Assembly (NCBI GenBank): GCA_030531905.1 | Contig: JAUNMG010000002.1 | Coordinates: 46,104-95,727 of the forward strand | From: a bacterium | GTDB taxonomy: Bacteria > Bacillota_I > Bacilli_A > RF39 > UBA660 | Direction of reading: 5' to 3' | DNA length: 49,624 bases | In this document: one piece after another, positions 1 to 7,294 of the stretch | Layout of the letters: every line of letters starts with the position of its first letter | How positions within the stretch are numbered: position 1 is the stretch's first letter | The notes under the pieces: model-generated | The model's database searches: none | Told to the model about the DNA's origin: nothing | Seen by the model: the letters and a program-made list of their open reading frames with translations, nothing else | Translations under genes and position numbers: made by a program

Positions 1-272
1 TTTGCTTCTGTTTGTTTTGTATCATTAGTAGAATTATTTTCTTGTTTTTCTTCTACTTTTTTTGTTTCTTCCACATCTTCTGTTGAAATGTTTTCTTCTG
101 TTTTTTCTTTTTCCACATTTTCTGTTGATTTTTTATTTTTAACAGTTCCTTTTTCAACAGTTTTCTGTGAAATATTCTTATTTCCTACATCTTGTTTTTG
201 AATGTCATATCCTATTCCACAAATAGCAGTGATAATAACTATTGCTCCTGATAAAATCATTTTTTTCAACAT
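1..272 (-). CDS. Exported protein, partial (C-terminus outside the window)
   Basis: The N-terminal 90 residues are visible. They start MLKKMILSGAIVIITAICG, a short positive n-region followed by a hydrophobic h-region, so a signal peptide or membrane anchor. After it comes a low-complexity Lys/Glu/Thr/Asn-rich stretch, probably a disordered extracellular linker. The ATG at 272 is preferred over the ATG at 279 because GGAGA lies about 8 nt before 272 but abuts 279. It lies downstream of parA-parB on the same strand and probably belongs to the same mobile element. No family is recognised from this part. Confidence 0.6.
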   Translation of the reverse strand, partial: MLKKMILSGAIVIITAICGIGYDIQKQDVGNKNISQKTVEKGTVKNKKSTENVEKEKTEENISTEDVEETKKVEEKQENNSTNDTKQTEA

Positions 273-418
273 AATTCATATCTCCTTTTTTTTGCCTTTA
301 CTATACTATTACTATTTCTATTTGTCATTTGTGTAAATATTTTTTTTAGTTAGTAATTATAGTTAGTAATAATACAGGGGAGGATTATAAGGAGGGGAGT
401 AAAGAAAACATACTCCTG

Positions 419-1432
419 TTATCGTGCATCTTTATTTTTTTGTCGCTCCATATATTTCATGTAATAAGTTATTGCTTTTGTAACAAACACATCAATTTTA
501 TCTTCTTCAATATTTGGTATGACCTTTTTGATTTTCTGATACTTATCTACTGCATTTACTAGAAAATCTTCTATTTTTTTTGCTTCAATATCTTCAGGCA
601 ACACACTCCTGATTTTACTTTCATCTAATTCTATCTTTGGTTTTTGGTTTGGCTTTTCTTTAGACAGAATATTATCAATTTTTGTATCAGTTAATTTACC
701 TTCTTCGCTTAATTTTTTTAGTTCGAGGGCTTGAGATACATTTGGAGTAGCATCATTACATTCAATACAATCTAGTAATACAGTTTGCTCATCTTCTGTT
801 AAATATGAAATATAAACTGCTGGACTTAATGCTATTCGTTCATCATCTACCATTTGTAAAAGTTCAGGTATTAATTTAGTTAATCTAACTAATCTTCTAA
901 CTTTTTCTCTGCTATCTCCATGTTCTTGGCCAACTAATTCATTTGTTCTTAACTTAGGCACATCTTGTGTCGAAGTTAGATCGTTTCTCTGTCCCTGATG
1001 ACTTAATGCATCTATCTTCATTTTATATGCAAATGCTTTCTCACTTGGGAGTATTTTCTCTCTTTGCATATTACTATCTACCATAATTATTGTTGCTTCA
1101 TCATCAGTTAAATTTCTTATGATACAGGGTATAGTAGTTTTTTCAGCTAATTGACTTGCAAACTTTCTTCTATGACCAGAAATAATTTCATAACGTCCAT
1201 TTGGCTTTGGTCTAACTAATATAGGTAGTAATACACCATTTTCCAAAATACTTTCTTTCATTTGTTGCATTTCTTCATTATTAATTACTTTAAAAGGGTG
1301 ATTAGGAAATTCATCAATATCAGTAATATTTATCTCTGTTACTTTTTCTTTATCCATATCATCTCTTTCTTCTTGTGTTAAAAAGAAACTATCTATACTT
1401 GGTAGAGGCATTTTTTTGTCTTGTTGGCTCAT
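419..1432 (-). CDS. parB: ParB/Spo0J-family partition protein
   Basis: A 337-residue DNA-segregation protein that would bind parS-like sites and work with the ParA ATPase just upstream. The N-terminal ParB/Srx domain (about residues 32-130) has the CTP-binding motif SGHRR at 85-89. A KorB/HTH-like DNA-binding region follows (about 130-230), then a charged C-terminus that likely dimerises. The start is set by AAGGAGG 9 nt before ATG at 1432, giving MSQQDKK; an upstream ATG lies inside the RBS. The gene overlaps the end of parA by 44 nt, so the two are translationally coupled. The long N-terminal region and the location beside a tRNA island suggest a plasmid or conjugative-element ParB rather than the chromosomal Spo0J (inference). 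Confidence 0.9.
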   Translation of the reverse strand: MSQQDKKMPLPSIDSFFLTQEERDDMDKEKVTEINITDIDEFPNHPFKVINNEEMQQMKESILENGVLLPILVRPKPNGRYEIISGHRRKFASQLAEKTTIPCIIRNLTDDEATIIMVDSNMQREKILPSEKAFAYKMKIDALSHQGQRNDLTSTQDVPKLRTNELVGQEHGDSREKVRRLVRLTKLIPELLQMVDDERIALSPAVYISYLTEDEQTVLLDCIECNDATPNVSQALELKKLSEEGKLTDTKIDNILSKEKPNQKPKIELDESKIRSVLPEDIEAKKIEDFLVNAVDKYQKIKKVIPNIEEDKIDVFVTKAITYYMKYMERQKNKDAR

Positions 1433-2219
1433 TTCTAACCACCTCCTTTGCAAAATATGAATATGCTTCTGTTACTCTACCACTTTTGTCATAGGAAAAT
1501 ATGCTTTCTCCTACAGAAGTTGCTTCTGCTACTTTTATCGCTTTTGGTATTTGTGTGTCATAGATTTTAACAACATTACCATACACTTCCTGTAATTGCA
1601 TTTTCATTTCTCTTGATAATTTTGTTCTAGCATCTACTAAAGTTAATAATATTCCTCCAATCTTTAAATTAGGATTTATTTTTCTTTGTACTCTTGATAC
1701 TGTTCTTAATAATTGACTCATTCCTTTAACTGAAAGATAATGAGACTGTACAGGTATAATTATCTTATCTGAACAAGCAAGTGCATTAATTGTAATCATT
1801 CCCAATGAAGGCATACAATCAATTAAGATATAATCATATTTATCTTTTAGTGGCTCAATACAATTCTTTAATATTTTTTCTCTGTCTTTTGAACTAACTA
1901 AATTCATTTCAGTAGCAGATAATTCAATATTAGAGGGGAGTAAATCAATATTTTCTTTATGATGTAATATATAGTCATCATTATTAATTGGTTTATCATA
2001 TATTGATTGCTCCATTAAAGAAGAAATAGTATTATCTAACTTATCTTGATCGTACCATCCCATACAAGTTGTTAAATCGCCTTGTGGATCAGCATCAATG
2101 ACTAACACTTTTTTACCTAATTTAGCGAGTGCTACTCCTAAACTTAATGTTGTAGTAGTTTTTCCAACTCCACCTTTTTGATTAGCAATAGCAATTACTT
2201 CACATTTCTTTTGTGGCAT
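1389..2219 (-). CDS. parA: ParA/Soj-family partition ATPase
   Basis: A 276-residue MinD/ParA-type ATPase. The deviant Walker A motif KGGVGKTT is at residues 15-22, the A' motif DADPQGD at 42-48, and a Walker B-like LIDCMPSLG follows near 130. There is no N-terminal HTH, so it is a type Ib/Soj-like short ParA. The start at 2219 follows AAAGGAGATGATAAAA; the ATG six nucleotides upstream sits inside the RBS. It is first in a parA-parB operon. Its leader holds a hairpin with a T-tract and a 26-bp inverted repeat, which suggests autoregulation. Probable role: maintenance of an integrative or plasmid-like element. Confidence 0.92.
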   Translation of the reverse strand: MPQKKCEVIAIANQKGGVGKTTTTLSLGVALAKLGKKVLVIDADPQGDLTTCMGWYDQDKLDNTISSLMEQSIYDKPINNDDYILHHKENIDLLPSNIELSATEMNLVSSKDREKILKNCIEPLKDKYDYILIDCMPSLGMITINALACSDKIIIPVQSHYLSVKGMSQLLRTVSRVQRKINPNLKIGGILLTLVDARTKLSREMKMQLQEVYGNVVKIYDTQIPKAIKVAEATSVGESIFSYDKSGRVTEAYSYFAKEVVRNEPTRQKNASTKYR

Positions 2220-2246
2220 TTTTATCATCTCCTTTCTACATAAAAT

Positions 2247-2272
2247 TAGCTACCTTATTAATAAGATAGCTA
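2247..2272. promoter_or_regulatory. Inverted repeat upstream of parA (putative operator or parS-like site)
   Basis: Two 13-nt arms, TAGCTACCTTATT and AATAAGATAGCTA, are nearly perfect complements (one mismatch) with no spacer. The site lies 28 bp upstream of the parA start. A binding site for ParA or ParB that represses the operon is the natural reading, but the protein is inferred. Confidence 0.45.
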
Positions 2273-2278
2273 TGTATT

Positions 2279-2302
2279 AAAAAAAGAACTAATTTTAGTT
2301 CT
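2279..2302 (-). terminator. Intrinsic terminator or attenuator in the parA leader
   Basis: On the minus strand AGAACTAAAATTAGTTCT forms an 8-bp hairpin followed by a run of T. No minus-strand gene ends here, so it either stops read-through from the att side or acts as an attenuator in the parA-parB leader. Confidence 0.5.
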
Positions 2303-2687
2303 ATATGTTTATTTGATATAATGATAAAATGTGTTAAAATTATATTGTTCATAAAGTTTATGAACTGATTATTATAAAAATGAGATAAATATGAACATGA
2401 GCAGGTGTAATAGGAATACCCAGACATTAAGACTACCTATAGATAACAATTCTACCATTTTAGTGATTTTTTGTTGATATAGTTAGCATTCTAAATAAAT
2501 AATTGGCATAAAAGGTTAATATTATGTTTAATTGACCACACTACTTACCAATCGAGCAAAAAACTGCCACAATTTCTGCCAATTCTGCCATAATGAAGCA
2601 AAATATATCAATATATACCTTGTTTTGTTTGAGTTGACTGTACTTGTTTTATAATGTTTTGAGTGATTTTGGGCTTGTTTTGAATAG
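2303..2687. other. Non-coding right end of the left element
   Basis: No credible gene is seen. The stretch is AT-rich and contains three closely spaced CTGCCA repeats around 2565-2595. These could be arm-type recombinase or accessory binding sites next to the att site, but nothing proves it. Confidence 0.35.
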
Positions 2688-2735
2688 ACTCCAAAACCAC
2701 TGTTGGGAGTTCGATTCTCTCATCCCCTGCCATTT
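2688..2735 (+). repeat. attachment site: tRNA-Trp 3' half, left copy of a 48-bp direct repeat
   Basis: The repeat begins ACTCCAAAACC, the anticodon arm with the CCA anticodon. It runs through the T-loop TTCGATT and ends in the acceptor strand ATCCCCT, the discriminator G and the encoded CCA. It is identical over 48 bp to 9562-9609. The preceding 33 nt do not give the expected AGGGGAT 5' acceptor strand, so this is only the 3' half of a tRNA-Trp. This is the usual signature of tyrosine-recombinase integration into a tRNA gene. Confidence 0.85.
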
Positions 2736-2740
2736 AGAAA

Positions 2741-2771
2741 TTTTAAGCAGCAGTGGTGCTGCTTTTTTTAT
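2741..2771 (+). terminator. Terminator following the left tRNA-Trp fragment
   Basis: AAGCAGCAG/TGGTG/CTGCTTTTTTT forms a compact GC hairpin with a T-run. The same hairpin, with a different loop, follows the right att copy, so the duplicated segment extends into the tRNA terminator. Confidence 0.8.
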
Positions 2772-2781
2772 TGTTTTGTCA

Positions 2782-2823
2782 GGTGATGATTATCTACCTA
2801 GTCCCATCGTCTAGATAATTCAT
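2782..2823. repeat. Imperfect palindrome upstream of the integrase gene
   Basis: ATTATCTA and TAGATAAT flank a short spacer between the att site and the recombinase start. The position suits an integrase or excisionase operator, which is inference. Confidence 0.3.
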
Positions 2824-2898
2824 TTTCTACATTGTTTCATTTGACAGTTGTTTTGTTATATAAATTACAAAGAGAATTATATTAAAAGGAGAATTTAT

Positions 2899-3933
2899 AT
2901 GACTGAACAAACTATCAATGAACTAACAAATTTTTTTCAACAATTCAAACAAGGAGAAACAAAACAACAGACGCAAAGTAATCTATTATATGATGATGCT
3001 GTAAACTACTTTTTTAGGAATATGGATGAACGTGGATTAGCAGAAGAAACAAAACATTTCTATAAAGATAAACTTTCTGCTTTTCGAAAGTTCTTAGTGC
3101 AGATTAAAAAAGTACAAACTTTAGAATTATTAACTGGTGAAGAAATAAAATATTATATTGAAAGTAAATATTCTAAAAATAAATTAAATACTTTCAATTG
3201 TCATGCTCGTGCACTAAGAGCTTTCTTTAATTATTTAGAAATAGATGGTTATCTAATTGCTAATCCCGCTCGTAATATAAAACCTAAAAAAGTAAAGAAA
3301 GAAAAAATAGATTACTTTACGATAGATCAAGTGTGAAAGATGATTACTTCGTTTGATTTACGCTACAAGTCTGAACTTAGAAACCTATTAATAGTAATGA
3401 TACTATTAGATACAGGAGTTCGTAATAGTGAACTTGTGCGTATCAAACTAGAAGATATCAACTATCAAGAAAAAAGTATTTATGTATATGCAACTAAAAC
3501 TAATACTTTTCGCACGGTCTATTATTCAAAAGAAATAGAGCGAATATTAAATGTTTATAGACGTGAAGTTTTAAAAGAAACAGAAAAAGGACCGCTTTTT
3601 GTAAAATTCCACAGATAATTCAACGAACCTATGTTAGGTTCAGGAATTAATACTGAAATTGTATATAACTTATTGAGTAGAAAAGCAAAGAAAATATTTG
3701 GTCCAGATATTAAAATGAACCCACATAAATTTCGTCATACTTTCGCGACACATTTTGTAATAAATGGTGGCGACCCTTTTTCACTCCGTGATCTTTTGGG
3801 ACATACTAATATAGAAACAACTAAGATTTATGTAGATATGTCACCAAAAGATCTTAAAACTAAACACGCTAAACATTCAATAATCTCTAATATAGAAAGT
3901 GATAAACAAGCAGGTGTTTATCATGAAAATTAG
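2899..3933 (+). pseudogene. Tyrosine recombinase (XerC/D-type integrase) with two in-frame stop codons
   Basis: One reading frame of 345 codons holds a full phage-type integrase: an N-terminal SAM-like core-binding domain (from 2990) and a C-terminal catalytic domain. The catalytic set is intact: Arg at 3421, Lys at 3496, the HKFRH box with His at 3724 and Arg at 3733, His at 3802 and the nucleophile Tyr at 3829. The frame is cut by TGA at 3334 (after TIDQV) and TAA at 3616 (after KFHR). Both are explained by a C-to-T change (CGA and CAA). The start at 2899 follows AAAAGGAG. It sits next to the att repeat, as integrases of tRNA-targeting islands do. It is probably inactive, so the island may be stuck in the chromosome. 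Confidence 0.9.
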
Positions 3934-4181
3934 AAAATTATCTGTTTACGAAGACTCTACCAATAAACCATATATTCTATTAAAAGGCAAGAGTTATTAT
4001 AACTCCAAAATATAATAGAAAGAAAAAAAATCAATCTATAGGATTTCTCCTAAGATTGATTATACGAGGTAAGTGGTTACAAAAACTAGGATTCAATTTT
4101 CATGATTGTATAGAAATAGAAACTTATAAGGATAAAATTATTATTAGAAAAGTTAAAGACTCAAAGCAAAATAAACTTTGA
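3923..4181 (+). pseudogene. SymE-like toxin-family gene, frameshifted
   Basis: The first frame starts with ATGA overlapping the integrase end, encodes MKIRKLSVYEDSTNKPYILL and stops at 4013. A second frame, open from 3984 to 4181, encodes ITPKYNRKK, then RGKWLQKLGF and KDKIIIRK. These are the order and motifs of SymE/AbrB-like proteins (N-terminal K-L-x-V, then G-x-W-L-x-x-x-G-F, then I-x-I). One frameshift between 3984 and 4012 would join the halves. SymE proteins are SOS-linked RNA-targeting toxins in enterobacteria; function here is unproven and the gene is likely dead. Confidence 0.45.
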
Positions 4182-4190
4182 GTCTTTTTT
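4158..4190 (+). terminator. Intrinsic terminator after the SymE-like gene
   Basis: GACTCAAAG and CTTTGAGTC form a perfect 9-bp stem with a 9-nt loop, followed by TTTTTT. The stem overlaps the TGA stop of the second SymE-like frame. Confidence 0.85.
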
Positions 4191-4200
4191 ATATTTATAA

Positions 4201-4269
4201 CCTGCTTGTTCAATCGAACACCCAACAAAAGTTTTGGAGACCATTATTATACCATTTAACTAATCCCCT
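4201..4269 (-). pseudogene. tRNA-Trp-like remnant (5' half conserved, 3' half degenerate)
   Basis: Reading the minus strand from 4269: AGGGGAT (5' acceptor strand), TA, a D-arm-like GTTAAATGGTATAAT, then GGTCTCCAAAAC, a tRNA-Trp anticodon loop with CCA at 4237-4235. The AGGGGAT strand would pair perfectly with the ATCCCCT acceptor strand in the two att repeats. Downstream only the T-loop TTCGATT survives; the T-stem and 3' acceptor strand do not match. It looks like a decayed or chimeric tRNA-Trp carried by the island, not a working gene. Confidence 0.55.
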
Positions 4270-4419
4270 GCATGAGATTAATATCTTATAAAATATAGAG
4301 TTGAAAATTAGTTTTATGCATAGTCTTTAGATAATTTGGAGATTGAACCCAAAATACTGAAGTCCTACCATCTACTAAATTCAAAAATATATTCATTATG
4401 GTTAATAATGATCATTTAT

Positions 4420-4640
4420 ATAAATTACACTTTTATTATACTAAAATTAACTATCTTGTTCAATGGAAATGTTTGGCATTTCTATTATGACCTTGAGGCT
4501 CAAGGTCAAAAATCGCGGGCTTCGCCCAAAAGTGGTAGTCTTAAAATAGTCGTTTCTTTTAAAAAGTATCAATAAATAGTAATTAAAATCAAAAGACAAA
4601 ATCAAAATAGGTGTGGGGAAAAGCGGTTCTTTTATTTTAT
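4420..4640. repeat. Left inverted repeat of the nested cargo unit
   Basis: The stretch matches the reverse complement of 9262-9500 in the same order: TATAAATTACACTTT at the outer end, a GAAATG/CATTTC hairpin (4465-4482), TCGCGGGCTTCGCC (4513-4526), AATAGTCGTTT, then the GGTGTGGGGAAAAGC hairpin element at the inner end. Identity is high in blocks with small indels. Together the two copies bracket about 5 kb like long terminal inverted repeats. Confidence 0.75.
4591..4640 (-). repeat. Conserved hairpin element, copy 1
   Basis: On the minus strand it reads AAAAGAACCGCTTTTCCCC then ACACC, with a degenerate returning arm. It shares the CGCTTTTCCCCACACC core with the copies at 6738 and 9265, and the flank TACAAAATTT with the 6738 copy. 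It lies about 60 nt beyond the stop of the truncated lipoprotein copy on that strand, where a terminator would sit. Confidence 0.65.
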
Positions 4641-4702
4641 GATCATAAAACTGAGAAATTTTGTAAGTACCTCTTTTTATTATTAGTACTTCTATTTATA
4701 AA

Positions 4703-4873
4703 TTAAAAGTGTCCTTAATAATAATAAAAATTATCAGTGATTTTTTCAGTATAGTATGCATTATCACCATCAGTTTCCTGATATAAATAACCTTTTCCAT
4801 TAGGTGCCAATTCACTTTCACCGATAAACCATAGACCATTAGCCTCATTATTAGTAGAATAATAAAATCCATA
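4703..4873 (-). pseudogene. Truncated copy of the lipoprotein gene found at 9680-10111
   Basis: The last 57 codons align without gaps to the C-terminus of the intact lipoprotein: GFYYSTNNEANGLWF, then GYLYQETDGDN and YYTEKITDNFYYY. A TAA replaces the GAG codon four codons before the normal stop. Homology ends abruptly at 4873, so the N-terminal 60 percent, with the signal peptide, is missing. Several silent and missense differences indicate an old duplication rather than an assembly artefact. Confidence 0.85.
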
Positions 4874-5005
4874 TCAATAATAAACTAAAAATTGAATATC
4901 TTATAAAATCCACAATTAACATATGTATTATATGAATTAACTATTAATTAGTTTTAAAATGTACTAATTCATTATATTTTTGCTTTAAAAAAGTATTTAT
5001 AGACT

Positions 5006-5034
5006 AAAAGAATCGAAATAGGTGTGATTCTTTT
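5006..5034 (-). terminator. Short hairpin (copy 2) at the end of the DUF4352 gene
   Basis: AAAAGAATC and GATTCTTTT form a perfect 9-bp stem around a loop that keeps only the ACACC part of the larger element. The right arm overlaps the TAA stop of the gene at 5033, so it can act as that gene's terminator. Confidence 0.65.
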
Positions 5035-6553
5035 ATTTTAATTCTACTTTCTTTACTACATCATCTTTAATTAAATTATCCTCACAAGTAATTCTAATAA
5101 TTAGATTTTTATCATCAATAATTTCATTATCAAATATAACATATCCTTCAGCAACACCACCACTTGCTAATTGTCCATTATTAAGCCTTGCATGATCAAA
5201 TATACCCTTAATTACAACAAAAGAGGGATCTAATACCTGTTTATTATTATTTACCAACTTAAAATCAGACTCTGAATAATATATATCATTTTTACTAGTA
5301 TTTTCGTAAACTATATAAATACCTACCCATTCATGCCCATCTGGAACATAAGAACTACTTGAATTATTTACTCTTTGCATTTTCTTTATAGTTATTTCTT
5401 TTTCCTTGCATTTAATCTTTTTATTTATATTATTTTCATCAAATGCTGATACAGTTGGAGTGTCATTTTTATTTATTGAATCTTCTATTTCTTTTCTTAA
5501 TTCTGTATAGTGATTATCAATATCTTGCTGAGTAATAGTAGTTAATTCACCATTAGTTGATTCTACAATAATAGAATTAATTATTTCATCACCATTATTT
5601 TCATAATTAACCCTATACTTCAATTTCCCTCTACTATAAAACTTAAATTGATAAAGTGAAATCTTCGAATAAATCTTAGGATAATCTTTTTTTAAATTTT
5701 TTATAGTGCTAAAAAATTCAATACCACAATCTAAAGCAGTATTATACTCATAACCTGGTTTCAGCAAAATTGTAGCCACATATTTATGATTTTCTTTTTC
5801 TAATGTGACAGTAGGATTTGTATCATTTTCATGTTTACTATGATATGTATAACGATCCAAAGTAGCAATAATTTGTCTTTTTTCTTGTTTTTCATTTTCT
5901 TTTTTATTTTTCTCTTTTTTTCGATGTTGTTCTAAAGTTAATGGAATTTTATCACTACCACAAAAACCTTTTTTATATTTCAAGTCATGACCATATATTA
6001 TATTTTTCTCTTTTGACTTCTTGCCACAACTAAGCATCATTATGTTCTGATAATTGCCTTGATATCCATATAGTTTACTTCCGTCTTCATACTCTTCTAT
6101 TATAGAAAAATATGTAAGAATATTTTCAAGTGAATCATTATCATTATTCTTATAAAAAGATAAAATATCAATATATTTTTCTTTATTAGTATAAAATTCT
6201 ACTGAACTAACTCCATAATATTGAATTTTACCATTTTTATAATTTATTTTATCCACTAACTCGCTACTATCTACATATTCTACTGAAAACAAATCGTGAG
6301 GAGTTACATTAGAGCAAATATACATAAACATGATAGGTAAAATCACTTGAATGATTCTTATATTTTTTTTGCTTATATTTGGATATTTGAAACTAATTTT
6401 TCTATACATTATTGGCATAAATAATATTCCTGTAATTACAAATAAAATACCATATAATTTTCCATTAGATATTATAATCATACCACTATATACATACATA
6501 GTAGCCGCTATATATAGAAAAAATTTTATGATATTTTTAAGAATTTTCTTCAT
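5033..6553 (-). CDS. Membrane-anchored protein with C-terminal DUF4352-like domain
   Basis: A 506-residue protein. Three hydrophobic segments lie near residues 9-28, 33-48 and 66-82. A long hydrophilic, presumably extracellular, region follows, with a Lys/Glu-rich coiled stretch near 210-225. The last 130 residues look like an Ig-fold DUF4352 domain: GHEWVGIYIVYENTSKNDIYYS, then SDFKLVNNN and, near the end, GGVAEGYVIFDNE. DUF4352 domains are common on Gram-positive surface lipoproteins and have no fixed function. Start: ATG with AGGTGGAAGT upstream. It is an island cargo gene read towards the integrase, and its stop codon lies in a hairpin. It is very AT-rich (Lys, Asn and Ile dominate). Role unknown. 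Confidence 0.65.
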   Translation of the reverse strand: MKKILKNIIKFFLYIAATMYVYSGMIIISNGKLYGILFVITGILFMPIMYRKISFKYPNISKKNIRIIQVILPIMFMYICSNVTPHDLFSVEYVDSSELVDKINYKNGKIQYYGVSSVEFYTNKEKYIDILSFYKNNDNDSLENILTYFSIIEEYEDGSKLYGYQGNYQNIMMLSCGKKSKEKNIIYGHDLKYKKGFCGSDKIPLTLEQHRKKEKNKKENEKQEKRQIIATLDRYTYHSKHENDTNPTVTLEKENHKYVATILLKPGYEYNTALDCGIEFFSTIKNLKKDYPKIYSKISLYQFKFYSRGKLKYRVNYENNGDEIINSIIVESTNGELTTITQQDIDNHYTELRKEIEDSINKNDTPTVSAFDENNINKKIKCKEKEITIKKMQRVNNSSSSYVPDGHEWVGIYIVYENTSKNDIYYSESDFKLVNNNKQVLDPSFVVIKGIFDHARLNNGQLASGGVAEGYVIFDNEIIDDKNLIIRITCEDNLIKDDVVKKVELK

Positions 6554-6737
6554 ACTTCCACCTCTTATTAAAATAATAACACAATGTTTACCTTTTGTTT
6601 ACTTTTATCGTTATTTAATTAAAAATTTATAATAACTATCTCAATTAATATCTTTATAAATAATATTACTAATCATATTATAAATGCTTTTATGATTTTT
6701 TTTATTAAGAAAATATATTTCTTGTTAATATTATAAA
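6554..6737. other. Intergenic, nothing recognised
   Basis: AT-rich spacer holding the promoter side of the DUF4352 gene (minus strand). No gene or clear structure is seen. Confidence 0.3.
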
Positions 6738-6785
6738 ATAAAAGAATTGTAAAATGGTGTGGGGAAAAGCGATTCCTTTATTTTA
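6738..6785 (-). repeat. Conserved hairpin element, copy 3
   Basis: The minus strand reads AAAGGAATCGCTTTTCCCC then ACACC, ending AATTCTTTT, so the arms pair with G-T wobbles. The upstream flank GTACTTACAAAATTT matches copy 1. No intact minus-strand gene lies just upstream, only decayed sequence, so this may be the tail of a lost cargo gene. Confidence 0.65.
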
Positions 6786-7294
6786 TAATACTAATACCTA
6801 AAAATTTTGTAAGTACTTCTTTATAAAATTACTATCTAAAATATATTGCATAAAAAAATTAGGAATACATTTTATTTTGATTTTTTAGATTAACAAAATA
6901 TGATTATACTTGTGGTTCAAAATATGTATTATATTCTTCAGTAATATATTTCTTTAGTTCATCTATAATCTGTCTTTTTCCCATCCTATTTTACAAAAAG
7001 CTTTCCTTCTAGCATAATACTATCTCCTTGCTGTCGCTAATACGTTTTCTATAAAACATTATACTAAAACAAAAGATTAGAGTTTACCTTCTAATCTATT
7101 TTTATCTAAGTCAATATGTTTTCAAATATTTCTGATATATTTTCTAAATAGTCTAATCGCTTCGTTTTTTCTAACCATTTTTTGGAATTGAATCATATCC
7201 ATAAATTATTCTGATAATTGATATGTATAATTGATACCATTATACTTTTTATTTTCTATGTGCTATAATATACAGTTAAAGAAGGCGATTATAT
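6786..7294. other. Degenerate region, possible decayed gene(s)
   Basis: Short minus-strand frames interrupted by stops look like former coding sequence: ARRKAFCKIGWEKDRL near 6975-7025, ITEEYNTYFEP near 6910-6945 and KWLEKTKRLDYLENISEIF near 7110-7180. None has a usable start plus RBS. No family can be assigned. The last 60 bp should hold the promoter of the 7295 gene. Confidence 0.35.

Noticed and set aside
2236..2427. 63-codon minus-strand frame upstream of parA
   Set aside because: It crosses the parA leader hairpins and has a low-complexity, non-protein-like composition with no RBS.
3334..3618. Stop-codon recoding in the integrase (TGA as Trp)
   Set aside because: The second interruption is TAA, and elsewhere TGA ends genes while Trp is TGG, so simple nonsense mutations are more likely.
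4336..4575. 79-codon frame at the left inverted repeat
   Set aside because: It overlaps the repeat blocks, lacks an RBS, and has no counterpart in the right repeat.
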